64,000 nucleotides of DNA from Chitinophagaceae bacterium (GTDB lineage Bacteria; Bacteroidota; Bacteroidia; Chitinophagales; Chitinophagaceae). This document shows, one piece after another, positions 47,485 through 55,301 of the stretch. A program made the translations under genes and the position numbers. The stretch lies in assembly GCA_023957755.1 (NCBI GenBank), contig JAMLGT010000008.1:62001-126000 (forward strand), in the 5' to 3' direction. Under the pieces are notes generated by a model. The model had not been told where the DNA came from, did no database searches, and saw only the letters and a list, made by a program, of their open reading frames with translations. The first letter of the stretch is position 1, and every line of letters starts with the position of its first letter.

Positions 47485-49304
47485 AACATAGTAGAAAGTT
47501 GATATTTCTTTCATTAACAGCCGGTGTGATGATGACATTGGTACCCGAATTTGGGTTTTCCCAGGATAAAAGTATGGGAAGCCGGCCTAATATTCTTTTG
47601 ATCCAGACCGATGACATGGGTTACGACGATATGAGTTTTAATGGACGGAAAGATCTGGAAACTCCGCACCTCGATAAACTGGCTTCTCAATCGGTCCGAT
47701 TTACTGATTTTACAGTGGCTTCTGTTTGTGCGCCGTCGAGGGCGATGTTGTTAACCGGGCGGCATTTTCTGAAGACAGGGGTAGCTGGTGTGCATGGAGG
47801 TCATGACTTTATTAACCTTGATGAAACACTCCTACCAGAGCTTTTTAAGGAGGCGGGGTATGCCACTGGGATGTTTGGGAAATGGCATAGTGGAAAAACA
47901 GATGGTTATTTTCCGTGGGACAGGGGTTTTGATGAAGCCTATATGGCAAAACTGTACCAGTATTTTCCAAGTGAAGGAAGATATAATGACGTTGCAGTAA
48001 AGGAACAGAGATGGTCCACCGAAGTAATAACTGATTATGGCATTGACTTTATCAGGAAACACAAGGATAAACCTTTCTTTGCTTACGTCTCTTATTTTGA
48101 TCCTCATGGGCTGTGGAGGGCTCCTGAAGAAAAAGTAAAAAAATATCTGGATAAAGGTCTGGCGCGTGGGTATGCTACCTTGTGTGCAATGGTAGATCTG
48201 GTTGATGGAGAGATAGGCAGATTGCTTGCTTCTTTGGACAAAGAAGGTCTTGCAGGGAATACGATTGTTGTATTCATGAGCGATAATGGCCCACAGCGAT
48301 CAGATCGAAATCTGGGAGTACTTTCTGAATCCGAATGGGAACAAAGAAATCCCAGTGGTTTCCCGGGATGGAAAGCAACAAACTGGGCTAACGGTGTTAA
48401 ATCGCCCTTGTTTTTCAGGTGGCCTGGTCATTACAAACCGGGATACGTACCACGTCTGGTGGACATGACTGATATACTACCTACGATGATGGATCTAATT
48501 GGAGAGCGTACCTATAAGACAAGGCACCCTCTTGACGGGAGAAGTATTAAACCATATCTGTCTTACCATTTAGATGTGCTACCTGAAAAGAAAGTCTATC
48601 TTGCAAAATGGTTCGTTCAAGTGGGGACGGCAAAAGGAGAGTCTTATCTGCCGATTTCTCCGGGTGTTAGATCCAGGATTCGATTTGACGATCAGACCCT
48701 TGCAGTTAGAGATGAACATTTCGTATTGTTGATGAATCCAAGTCGTCAGCCAAGACCTGATATTTCCGGGAACCCTCTTTTGTTTGATTTGACCCGTGAT
48801 AGCCTGGAAACAGAAAACGTGGCCTCACGCTTTCCTGAGAAAGTGAAATCCATGACTGAAGATTTGAGGGCATGGTATAAGGACATTGTGGAAAATCAAA
48901 AATCTTTTCAGGCTCCCTGGTTTCAAATAGGCTGGAAAGGGAAGCGTGTAGTAGAAGTGCCTGCTTACGGTACAAACTGTATTTCTGGTAACCTGATAAA
49001 CAGTGACCATTTTCTTGGAAACTGGAAAGGAGTGGGGGATAAAGCAACCTACCAATTCAATGTGCTTCTGCCGGGAAAATACAGAATAGAGTTGTTTACT
49101 TCAGATACAGTAGGTGAAGGAATGTCTATGAAATTTTCTTTTGAGAAAAAAGCAATTGTTAAGGAATTAGTTCCCCAGACCCAGCAGCTGGTTGGAGAAT
49201 TGTTCTTTAATAAGGGGGAAGGGATATTCACAATAGAACTGACGAAAAACAGAGACAATGCAGTCATTAACCGGATGACTGAAATACGCCTCACCAGGCT
49301 TTAA
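47481..49304 (+). CDS. S1-family sulfatase 4 with C-terminal beta domain
   Basis: The 607-residue protein has a Sec signal ending near FGFSQ, metal site TDDMGYDD and formylglycine precursor Cys83 in VCAPSRAMLLTG, plus KWHSG and FMSDNGPQRSDRN. Beyond the normal sulfatase end near residue 480 is a beta-sandwich-like module of about 120 residues (GYGTNCISGN to the end) that resembles carbohydrate-binding or accessory domains fused to sulfatases. It is the last gene of the five-gene operon and converges on the minus-strand sulfatase gene. Confidence 0.87.
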   Translation: MKHSRKLIFLSLTAGVMMTLVPEFGFSQDKSMGSRPNILLIQTDDMGYDDMSFNGRKDLETPHLDKLASQSVRFTDFTVASVCAPSRAMLLTGRHFLKTGVAGVHGGHDFINLDETLLPELFKEAGYATGMFGKWHSGKTDGYFPWDRGFDEAYMAKLYQYFPSEGRYNDVAVKEQRWSTEVITDYGIDFIRKHKDKPFFAYVSYFDPHGLWRAPEEKVKKYLDKGLARGYATLCAMVDLVDGEIGRLLASLDKEGLAGNTIVVFMSDNGPQRSDRNLGVLSESEWEQRNPSGFPGWKATNWANGVKSPLFFRWPGHYKPGYVPRLVDMTDILPTMMDLIGERTYKTRHPLDGRSIKPYLSYHLDVLPEKKVYLAKWFVQVGTAKGESYLPISPGVRSRIRFDDQTLAVRDEHFVLLMNPSRQPRPDISGNPLLFDLTRDSLETENVASRFPEKVKSMTEDLRAWYKDIVENQKSFQAPWFQIGWKGKRVVEVPAYGTNCISGNLINSDHFLGNWKGVGDKATYQFNVLLPGKYRIELFTSDTVGEGMSMKFSFEKKAIVKELVPQTQQLVGELFFNKGEGIFTIELTKNRDNAVINRMTEIRLTRL

Positions 49305-49345
49305 TTTCTGTTTAATGGTTTCTGATTAATTGCCTAACAAAAACG

Positions 49346-50713
49346 TTATCTATACTCGTTATACGCTGAGAAAGACTTAAATATTTCTTCCATCTGTTTA
49401 GCTTTTTCGGGGTTGCTCTGGATCAAATTAGTGCGTTCTGCGGGATCAGCGTCCAGGTCGAAAAGCTCTGAAATAGCAGCTATTATTTCGCCAGTCGCGG
49501 GGTTCTTCCATTCAGGAGCGTCCCGATATTTCCATTTTCCCAGTTTTACGGCTTCGGGTTTTCCGTGATTCACGATAAAAATAGGTTTGTGTATAAAATC
49601 CATGTCCCCATTTGTGCCTGTCAATAGTGCGGCAATGCTTTGCCCATCCAATTGCTTTCCTATCGGGATCTTTGAATTTGTCCATTCAGCTATAGTAGGT
49701 AGTAAATCAAGATTACTTATTGGCACAGACGATTTTATTTTCTTATTAATGTCTCTTGAGGAGAATACAATAAAAGGTACTCTTGCACCCCCTTCATAAG
49801 AGAGTGCTTTCGCACCTCGGAATATTCCGGCTGTTCCTGCATGATTTCTTTTTGTTACGCCATCTTTTTCTATCCGTGGCGGATACAAGCTCCAGGGACC
49901 ATTGTCACTTGAGAAGATGATGATTGTATTGTCCAATAAATTTTTATTCTTTAGTGCCTGAACAATTTTTCTGGTGCTTTCATCTATTTCAGAAACCACA
50001 GCTCCTAATGGCCCACCAGCCTTGCTTCTGTTTTCAGACAGCTGTGCTGCATAGTACACAGGAAGGTGGGGCATGTTGTGTGCTACATATAAAAGGAAGG
50101 GTTTGTCGGGATTTTGGTTTTCTATCACTCTGACTGCCTCCTTTGTGTAGGTTTGAGTAAGTATAGAATCATGAGGTGCATAAATTTCAGGGGTACTGTT
50201 TCTGAAGAGTTTAATGACAGTATCGGTCTGTACGTATGGCTTTCGATAGTCATGGCTGTATAGCATTCCAAAGAAGAAATCGAACCCCTGACCGTTAGGT
50301 TTATTAAAATGATGCTGATCTCCCAGATGCCATTTTCCTACCATAGCAGTATAATACCCGTTATCTCTTAACATTTCGGCAATGGTAACCTCTTCATCAG
50401 GCAGTCCAAGGGTAGACCCTGGTGCAATAGGGTCGGGCAGGTTATATCTGGATGCATATCTTCCTGTGAGCAATGACGCTCGCGAGGGAGTACAGGAAGG
50501 ACTCGATACAATGTAATTATTGGATACGAATCCTTCATTCCCCAGGCTGTCCAGAAAAGGTGTTTTAATTACAGGGTTACCATAAATTCCCAGATCAGAA
50601 TATCCCATATCGTCTGTAAGTATAAGTACGATGTTTGGTTTTATCTGTCCTTCAGTTTGGGAGATGAACAATGCACTTAAGAAAGTAATGGATAGAATGA
50701 AAACTGATTTCAT
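49346..50713 (-). CDS. S1-family sulfatase 5, on the opposite strand
   Basis: The 455-residue protein has a Sec signal ending near QTEGQ, metal site LTDDMGYSD, formylglycine precursor Cys74 in SCTPSRASLLTGRYASR, KWHLG and FSSDNGPWSL. It is the shortest sulfatase of the locus and contains only the catalytic fold. It is monocistronic, facing the plus-strand sulfatase operon. I found no copy of the shared 13-bp element in its upstream region, unlike every other unit of the locus whose promoter lies in the window. Confidence 0.88.
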   Translation of the reverse strand: MKSVFILSITFLSALFISQTEGQIKPNIVLILTDDMGYSDLGIYGNPVIKTPFLDSLGNEGFVSNNYIVSSPSCTPSRASLLTGRYASRYNLPDPIAPGSTLGLPDEEVTIAEMLRDNGYYTAMVGKWHLGDQHHFNKPNGQGFDFFFGMLYSHDYRKPYVQTDTVIKLFRNSTPEIYAPHDSILTQTYTKEAVRVIENQNPDKPFLLYVAHNMPHLPVYYAAQLSENRSKAGGPLGAVVSEIDESTRKIVQALKNKNLLDNTIIIFSSDNGPWSLYPPRIEKDGVTKRNHAGTAGIFRGAKALSYEGGARVPFIVFSSRDINKKIKSSVPISNLDLLPTIAEWTNSKIPIGKQLDGQSIAALLTGTNGDMDFIHKPIFIVNHGKPEAVKLGKWKYRDAPEWKNPATGEIIAAISELFDLDADPAERTNLIQSNPEKAKQMEEIFKSFSAYNEYR

Positions 50714-50817
50714 AAATAATCAGGCTATTGGCTAATCAAATGACTGTTGAAAATTACTCTAAAAAGGGGACTGTTCACCAGATTTGCGGTTAACAGGAAT
50801 TTGAGGCGTAATGAAAT

Positions 50818-50830
50818 GATAAAATAGTAC
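50818..50830 (+). promoter_or_regulatory. shared PUL element, copy 4
   Basis: GATAAAATAGTAC lies 104 bp ahead of the sulfatase start at 50935. No -7 box is at 23-24 bp; TACATATG (50847-50854) and TATATTTT (50863-50870) are imperfect candidates at 16 and 32 bp, so promoter spacing differs here or the true box is degenerate. Confidence 0.5.
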
Positions 50831-50934
50831 ATGCTGGAATAGGCACTACATATGGAGTAAGTTATATTTTTACAGGGAATGGTTGATGGCTTTCACCATT
50901 ATTTTGAATTGTCTCTTCAAAATAGAAATCAGGA

Positions 50935-52710
50935 ATGGGTCTTATTAAAAAATATATCATCAGGTTGATACTTGTGCTTATTTGGGCTATTCCCTGCTTT
51001 GGAGGGTTTGCCCGGAGTAGCCTTACGATGGAGCGTCAAAGTAAACCCAATGTGATATTGATTTTGGTTGACGATATGGGATATGGTGATTTGTCGTGTC
51101 TGGGAGGCCCATATCTGAAAACACCCGCGATAGATAAGTTGTATGCAGAGAGTGTTCGCCTTACTGATTTTCATGTAGATCCTACATGCGCACCTACACG
51201 GGCATCACTCTTTACCGGGAAGTATTCAGCAAAGACCGGAGTATGGCATACTTTAGCAGGCAGATCATTTCCTGATAAAGACGAAGTATTCCTATCTGAA
51301 ATATTTGTAGAGAATGGATATCATACAGGGATATTCGGAAAGTGGCATCTGGGAGATAATTACCCCTACCTTCCTCAATACCGTGGGTTTCATGAAGTGC
51401 TGACCTTCAGGGGTGGTGGAGTAGGGCAGATTGATGATTTCTGGCACAACGATTATTTTGATGATATATATGTTCACAATGGAAAGAATGAGTTCTTTGA
51501 AGGTTATTGCACAGATGTTTGGTTTGAAAATGCAATTAATTTTATAGAAAGGAATAAGGCCGCTCCATTCTTTTGTTACATATCTGCTAATGCGCCTCAT
51601 TATCCGTATAATGTTCCCAATAAATATACACTTCCTATGAGAGAGAAGGGGATTGATGATAATACTTCAAGGTATTTAGGGATGATTTCCAATATTGATG
51701 AGAATATCCAAAAGTTATCCCTTCAACTTGAGAAGCTTGCATTGTTAGAAAATACAATAATTATTTTTATGTCTGACAATGGCAGGTCGGCCGTGTCACT
51801 TCCAAAGCCCGGGCAGCCTTACTTTTTTAATGCCGGAATGCGAGGATTGAAAGGAAGTAGTTACGATGGTGGACACAGAGTTCCCTTTTTTATCAGATGG
51901 CCGGGAGGAGGGATAGAGGGGGGTAAGGATATAAACACCTTGCTGGCCGGGTTTGATCTGATGCCCACCTTGATAAATCTTTGTGGGTTAAGAAATGAAC
52001 ACAAAATCGATTTTGATGGCAGGAGCTTTCTGCCACTTTTAAAGGATAACCGGGCTTCATGGGAGGAAAGGACACTTGTTGTTCACAACCAGCGTACTGA
52101 ATCACCTGTTAAGTGGAGAAATTGTGTAGTCATGACAAGCCGTTACAGATTGGTAAATGGAAAAGAACTTTATGATATAAAAGAAGATCCCGGACAGAAT
52201 AAAGATATTTCTTCAGAGAATACGCTGTTAGTAGAACAGTTGCGTATGGAGTACGAAAAATGGTGGCAGGATATTTCTAATCGTTTTCAACAGTTTAACA
52301 GGTTCTACTTGGGTGATGATTTAGAGAATCCGACCTCATTGTCATTGGTAGATTGGCATGTAGATACATTATTTAGGATTTGGGATCAGGATGTTGTGCG
52401 TCAGAGAAACTTTGGGAATGGGTTTTGGGCAGTCAAAATTGTAAAGGATGGAATTTATGAGTTTACTTGCAGAACCTTTCCCAGGCAGGAAGATACAAGG
52501 CTGGATGTGGTCAGAGTGAGAATAAAAGTTGGCGGGCACGATGTAGAACAATCTTGTGATCCGGGTACTTCTGAAGTTAAAGTGAAAATTCCGCTTCGAG
52601 CCGGAGAAACTTTCCTTCAAACATGGTTTTATGAACCAGGAGGCAAAAGTTATGGTATCCCCTTTCTATATGTCGAGCGATTAAAGGAATTGATTTTGTT
52701 CACCAAATAA
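50935..52710 (+). CDS. S1-family sulfatase 6 with C-terminal beta domain
   Basis: The 591-residue protein has an N-terminal export signal, metal site VDDMGYGDLS, formylglycine precursor Cys85 in TCAPTRASLFTGKYSAKTG, KWHLG and FMSDNGRSAVS. Residues after about 465 form an extra beta-type module rich in Trp and Phe (SLVDWHVDTLF to the end), comparable in place to that of sulfatase 4. The next gene, a GH29-family protein, begins 4 bp after its stop, so both act in one operon and probably on the same glycan. Confidence 0.87.
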   Translation: MGLIKKYIIRLILVLIWAIPCFGGFARSSLTMERQSKPNVILILVDDMGYGDLSCLGGPYLKTPAIDKLYAESVRLTDFHVDPTCAPTRASLFTGKYSAKTGVWHTLAGRSFPDKDEVFLSEIFVENGYHTGIFGKWHLGDNYPYLPQYRGFHEVLTFRGGGVGQIDDFWHNDYFDDIYVHNGKNEFFEGYCTDVWFENAINFIERNKAAPFFCYISANAPHYPYNVPNKYTLPMREKGIDDNTSRYLGMISNIDENIQKLSLQLEKLALLENTIIIFMSDNGRSAVSLPKPGQPYFFNAGMRGLKGSSYDGGHRVPFFIRWPGGGIEGGKDINTLLAGFDLMPTLINLCGLRNEHKIDFDGRSFLPLLKDNRASWEERTLVVHNQRTESPVKWRNCVVMTSRYRLVNGKELYDIKEDPGQNKDISSENTLLVEQLRMEYEKWWQDISNRFQQFNRFYLGDDLENPTSLSLVDWHVDTLFRIWDQDVVRQRNFGNGFWAVKIVKDGIYEFTCRTFPRQEDTRLDVVRVRIKVGGHDVEQSCDPGTSEVKVKIPLRAGETFLQTWFYEPGGKSYGIPFLYVERLKELILFTK

Positions 52711-52714
52711 ATAA

Positions 52715-54148
52715 ATGAATGAAATGAAAAGATTTTTTTTGTCTCTGGTAGGTATATTTTTTATCTCTATTGTGGATATTTCCCAGGTCATGGCACAGCC
52801 TGAAGAAGGCAGATGGAAACCATCCTGGGACAATCTGAAGCAACATAAGGCACCTGAGTGGCTCCTGGATGCCAAGATTGGAATTCAGTATGTAGGCGCT
52901 CCCCGTACCTTTAACGATCAGGATTATTGGAACTGGAGCAGGGCGCAGCAGCGGGCGCGCCAACTGGCCGCGGAGGAAGGTTATGAGAGCATTACAGAAA
53001 TTGATCGCAAGGCAAAGAATCTGAATGTGGATTATGTTTGGCCAATAGAATATGACGATCCCAAATCAGCGCTTTCTGCTTATGTTGATTTGGGAGCAAA
53101 GTTCATTGTCTCAATGGAGGCGGCTGTAATATATGGAACCGAGGGACTTCGTATGACAAATGCTGAGATTCAGGAGGCCAGACGGCTGGGTTTGAAAGTT
53201 GGGTTACATTATAATTTCCAGCGATGGGGAGGTCAACCCTCCATCGGTGATCCGGGTTTTGTTAATTGGATGATACCTTCTTTGAAGAAGGCTATTTCAG
53301 AGACTGAAGCAGATTTTCTGTTCTTTGATGGCAAACAGCTACCCTCCTCATATTTGAAAACGCCACAATTGGTTTCGTGGTACTATAACTGGGCAGATAA
53401 GAATGATAAGGAAGTCTGGGTAAATGATGACCTGGGTAGTGAGTTTGGGCCTTTTGAGGCACCCTGTGATGTAATTGGATTTGAATGTATGACTATGAAT
53501 GGGGTTTCTGTACAGCCCTGGCTTCTTTGGGATTGCCTTCGAAACGAATGGAATTGTTGGGTCAATGAATATGGAATGCATGTGAGGACTGGAGATAAAT
53601 GGCAATGGATGTATAAGCCTACTGATGAACTTCTTCAGGTGTTTATCGATGCAGTTAGCAAAGGAGGTGGGTGGTTGATTCAGATGATTAATACAGAAAC
53701 AGCATGGCGAACTCTTGCTCCGATAGGTGAATGGCTAAAAATAAACGGAGAAGCAATTTATAATACCCGACCTTATCGTGATGCTGTCCCGAATGTCAAG
53801 ACTGCACCCAATAGAGAAGAGGTGAAGTTAAATGGGAGATTTGATCCCTCTTTAAAGACGCAGGACTGGTGGTATAAGTGGAGTTTTGTGTTCAAAGAGT
53901 CGCTAAAGGGGGCACCATGGTATTTAAACAAGTCGAAGGATGGCAGCACTTTATATGCTATTCATTGGGGATGGCCCGGCGCATCCGTACTTCTCCAGGA
54001 TATAAAGCCTGTTAAAGGATCTGATATCTATTTGTTAGGGTCTTCCGATAAACTGAAATGGAAGCAGGTGGGTAATGATGTGCTCATACAAACTCCTAAA
54101 GATAAACCATGTGATTATGCGTATTCTTTCAGGGTGCAGCTAAAGTAA
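52715..54148 (+). CDS. divergent GH29-family (alpha-L-fucosidase-like) protein
   Basis: The 477-residue protein has a Sec signal ending near QVMAQ. Several regions match GH29: PEWLLDAKIGIQ, LGAKFIVSMEA, ARRLGLKVGLHYNFQRW, the nucleophile region FLFFDGKQ (Asp205), and AVSKGGGWLIQM followed by GEWLKINGEAIYNTRPY. The usual HWG after the first motif and the HHDGF substrate motif after the second are absent. It may act on a modified fucoside, a different sugar, or have lost activity. It is co-transcribed with sulfatase 6 and followed after 94 bp by a sugar isomerase-like gene. Confidence 0.78.
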   Translation: MNEMKRFFLSLVGIFFISIVDISQVMAQPEEGRWKPSWDNLKQHKAPEWLLDAKIGIQYVGAPRTFNDQDYWNWSRAQQRARQLAAEEGYESITEIDRKAKNLNVDYVWPIEYDDPKSALSAYVDLGAKFIVSMEAAVIYGTEGLRMTNAEIQEARRLGLKVGLHYNFQRWGGQPSIGDPGFVNWMIPSLKKAISETEADFLFFDGKQLPSSYLKTPQLVSWYYNWADKNDKEVWVNDDLGSEFGPFEAPCDVIGFECMTMNGVSVQPWLLWDCLRNEWNCWVNEYGMHVRTGDKWQWMYKPTDELLQVFIDAVSKGGGWLIQMINTETAWRTLAPIGEWLKINGEAIYNTRPYRDAVPNVKTAPNREEVKLNGRFDPSLKTQDWWYKWSFVFKESLKGAPWYLNKSKDGSTLYAIHWGWPGASVLLQDIKPVKGSDIYLLGSSDKLKWKQVGNDVLIQTPKDKPCDYAYSFRVQLK

Positions 54149-54242
54149 GATACCCTGGTTGTTGTGGGTCGTGCATTTTGCACTCTATTACGATGTGCGG
54201 ATTTGAAAGAAAGAATATTCTCAATTAAAAGTAAATAAGCAG

Positions 54243-55067
54243 ATGAAAAAAATATGGATTGTAATCTTCTTGTTAGTAACTCAGTATTGCGGATTCTCAC
54301 AAGTGTTTCCGGAAGACAGGTTGGGCTGGAAAGTGGGGGTACAGACCTATACATTTAAGGAGTTTAGCTTTTACGAGGCGTTGAGTAAAGCTGATAGCTG
54401 TGGGGTACGGTATCTTGAATGTTTCAGAAATATGCAAATAGGAGGCGGGCTTGAAGGAAAGATGGACTTCAATATGGATGAAGCAAAAAAGATACAAATT
54501 AAAAAATGGCTTACCGACCGTAAAATGAGATTAACAGGTTATGGTGTGGTCAACCTCAAATCAGAAGAGGCTTGGCGTAAACTCTTTGAGTTCGGAAAGT
54601 ATATGGGAATTGAAACTTTTACTGCAGAACCGGAAGAACAATTTTTGCCATTCCTTTCTAATCTGTGTGATGAATTCGAAATTAACCTGGCAATTCATAA
54701 TCATGCCTATCCATCGCACTACTGGTATCCGCCTGTAATATTACAGGCAATAAACCATGAGTTGAGTGACAGAATTGGTGCATGTGCGGATTTAGGGCAT
54801 TGGGTTAGGTCGGGATTGAACCCTGTAGCCTGCCTGCAGTTGTTAGGTGATAAGGTTAAGTGGGTTCACATGAAGGATATTAGTGTTTATGGTGAAGAAG
54901 GACATTCGGTAGTCTGGGGGAAAGGAGTAATAAATCTTCCCCAAGTCATAGAAACTTTAAAGAGGGTAGGCTTCAGTGGACAACTCAGTGCCGAATATGA
55001 GTATAATTGGTTTCATAACACAATTGATGTGAAGCAAAGTATCAGCTTTTTCAGAAGTCTATTATAG
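54243..55067 (+). CDS. exported sugar phosphate isomerase/epimerase-like TIM barrel
   Basis: The 274-residue protein has a clear Sec signal (MKKIWIVIFLLVTQYCGFSQ) ahead of an AP-endonuclease-2/xylose-isomerase-like barrel: GWKVGVQTYTFKEFSF, LTGYGVVNL, LAIHNHAYPSHYW, GACADLGHWVRSG, VKWVHMKDI and LSAEYEYNW. The metal ligands of the fold (Glu, His, Asp, Glu) appear to be kept. Exported members are common in Bacteroidota sugar loci but their substrates are mostly unknown. It probably modifies a free sugar released in the periplasm. It follows the GH29-like gene on the same strand. Confidence 0.75.
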   Translation: MKKIWIVIFLLVTQYCGFSQVFPEDRLGWKVGVQTYTFKEFSFYEALSKADSCGVRYLECFRNMQIGGGLEGKMDFNMDEAKKIQIKKWLTDRKMRLTGYGVVNLKSEEAWRKLFEFGKYMGIETFTAEPEEQFLPFLSNLCDEFEINLAIHNHAYPSHYWYPPVILQAINHELSDRIGACADLGHWVRSGLNPVACLQLLGDKVKWVHMKDISVYGEEGHSVVWGKGVINLPQVIETLKRVGFSGQLSAEYEYNWFHNTIDVKQSISFFRSLL

Positions 55068-55189
55068 GTAGTAATAAGTTTCTGTAATTTCTTTCCCATA
55101 TTTTTTGTGCGGACTCAGACATTTCTAGTGAATGATTGTACTAGAATTGAAGATGGATTTGTCGCGCATTTGGCCATCGGTAAAGGTTT

Positions 55190-55202
55190 GATAAAATAGT
55201 AC
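55190..55202 (+). promoter_or_regulatory. shared PUL element, copy 5
   Basis: GATAAAATAGTAC is identical to copies 2 and 4. A perfect TAnnTTTG box, TACATTTG (55226-55233), begins 23 bp downstream, and the SusC-like start codon is 99 bp past the element. Confidence 0.62.
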
Positions 55203-55225
55203 AAGGATACCCTAATCTCTGGTAG

Positions 55226-55233
55226 TACATTTG
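55226..55233 (+). promoter_or_regulatory. TAnnTTTG -7 box of the susCD operon
   Basis: TACATTTG matches the Bacteroidota -7 consensus; transcription would start near 55240 with a leader of about 60 nt. There is no TTTG at -33; the shared element ends just upstream of that position instead, as expected for activator-dependent promoters. Confidence 0.55.
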
Positions 55234-55301
55234 GATAATTATATCCTCGGACAGTTCGTGTTCTTTTCTTTACAAATTTTTGAAAATAAAAATTATACTT
55301 T

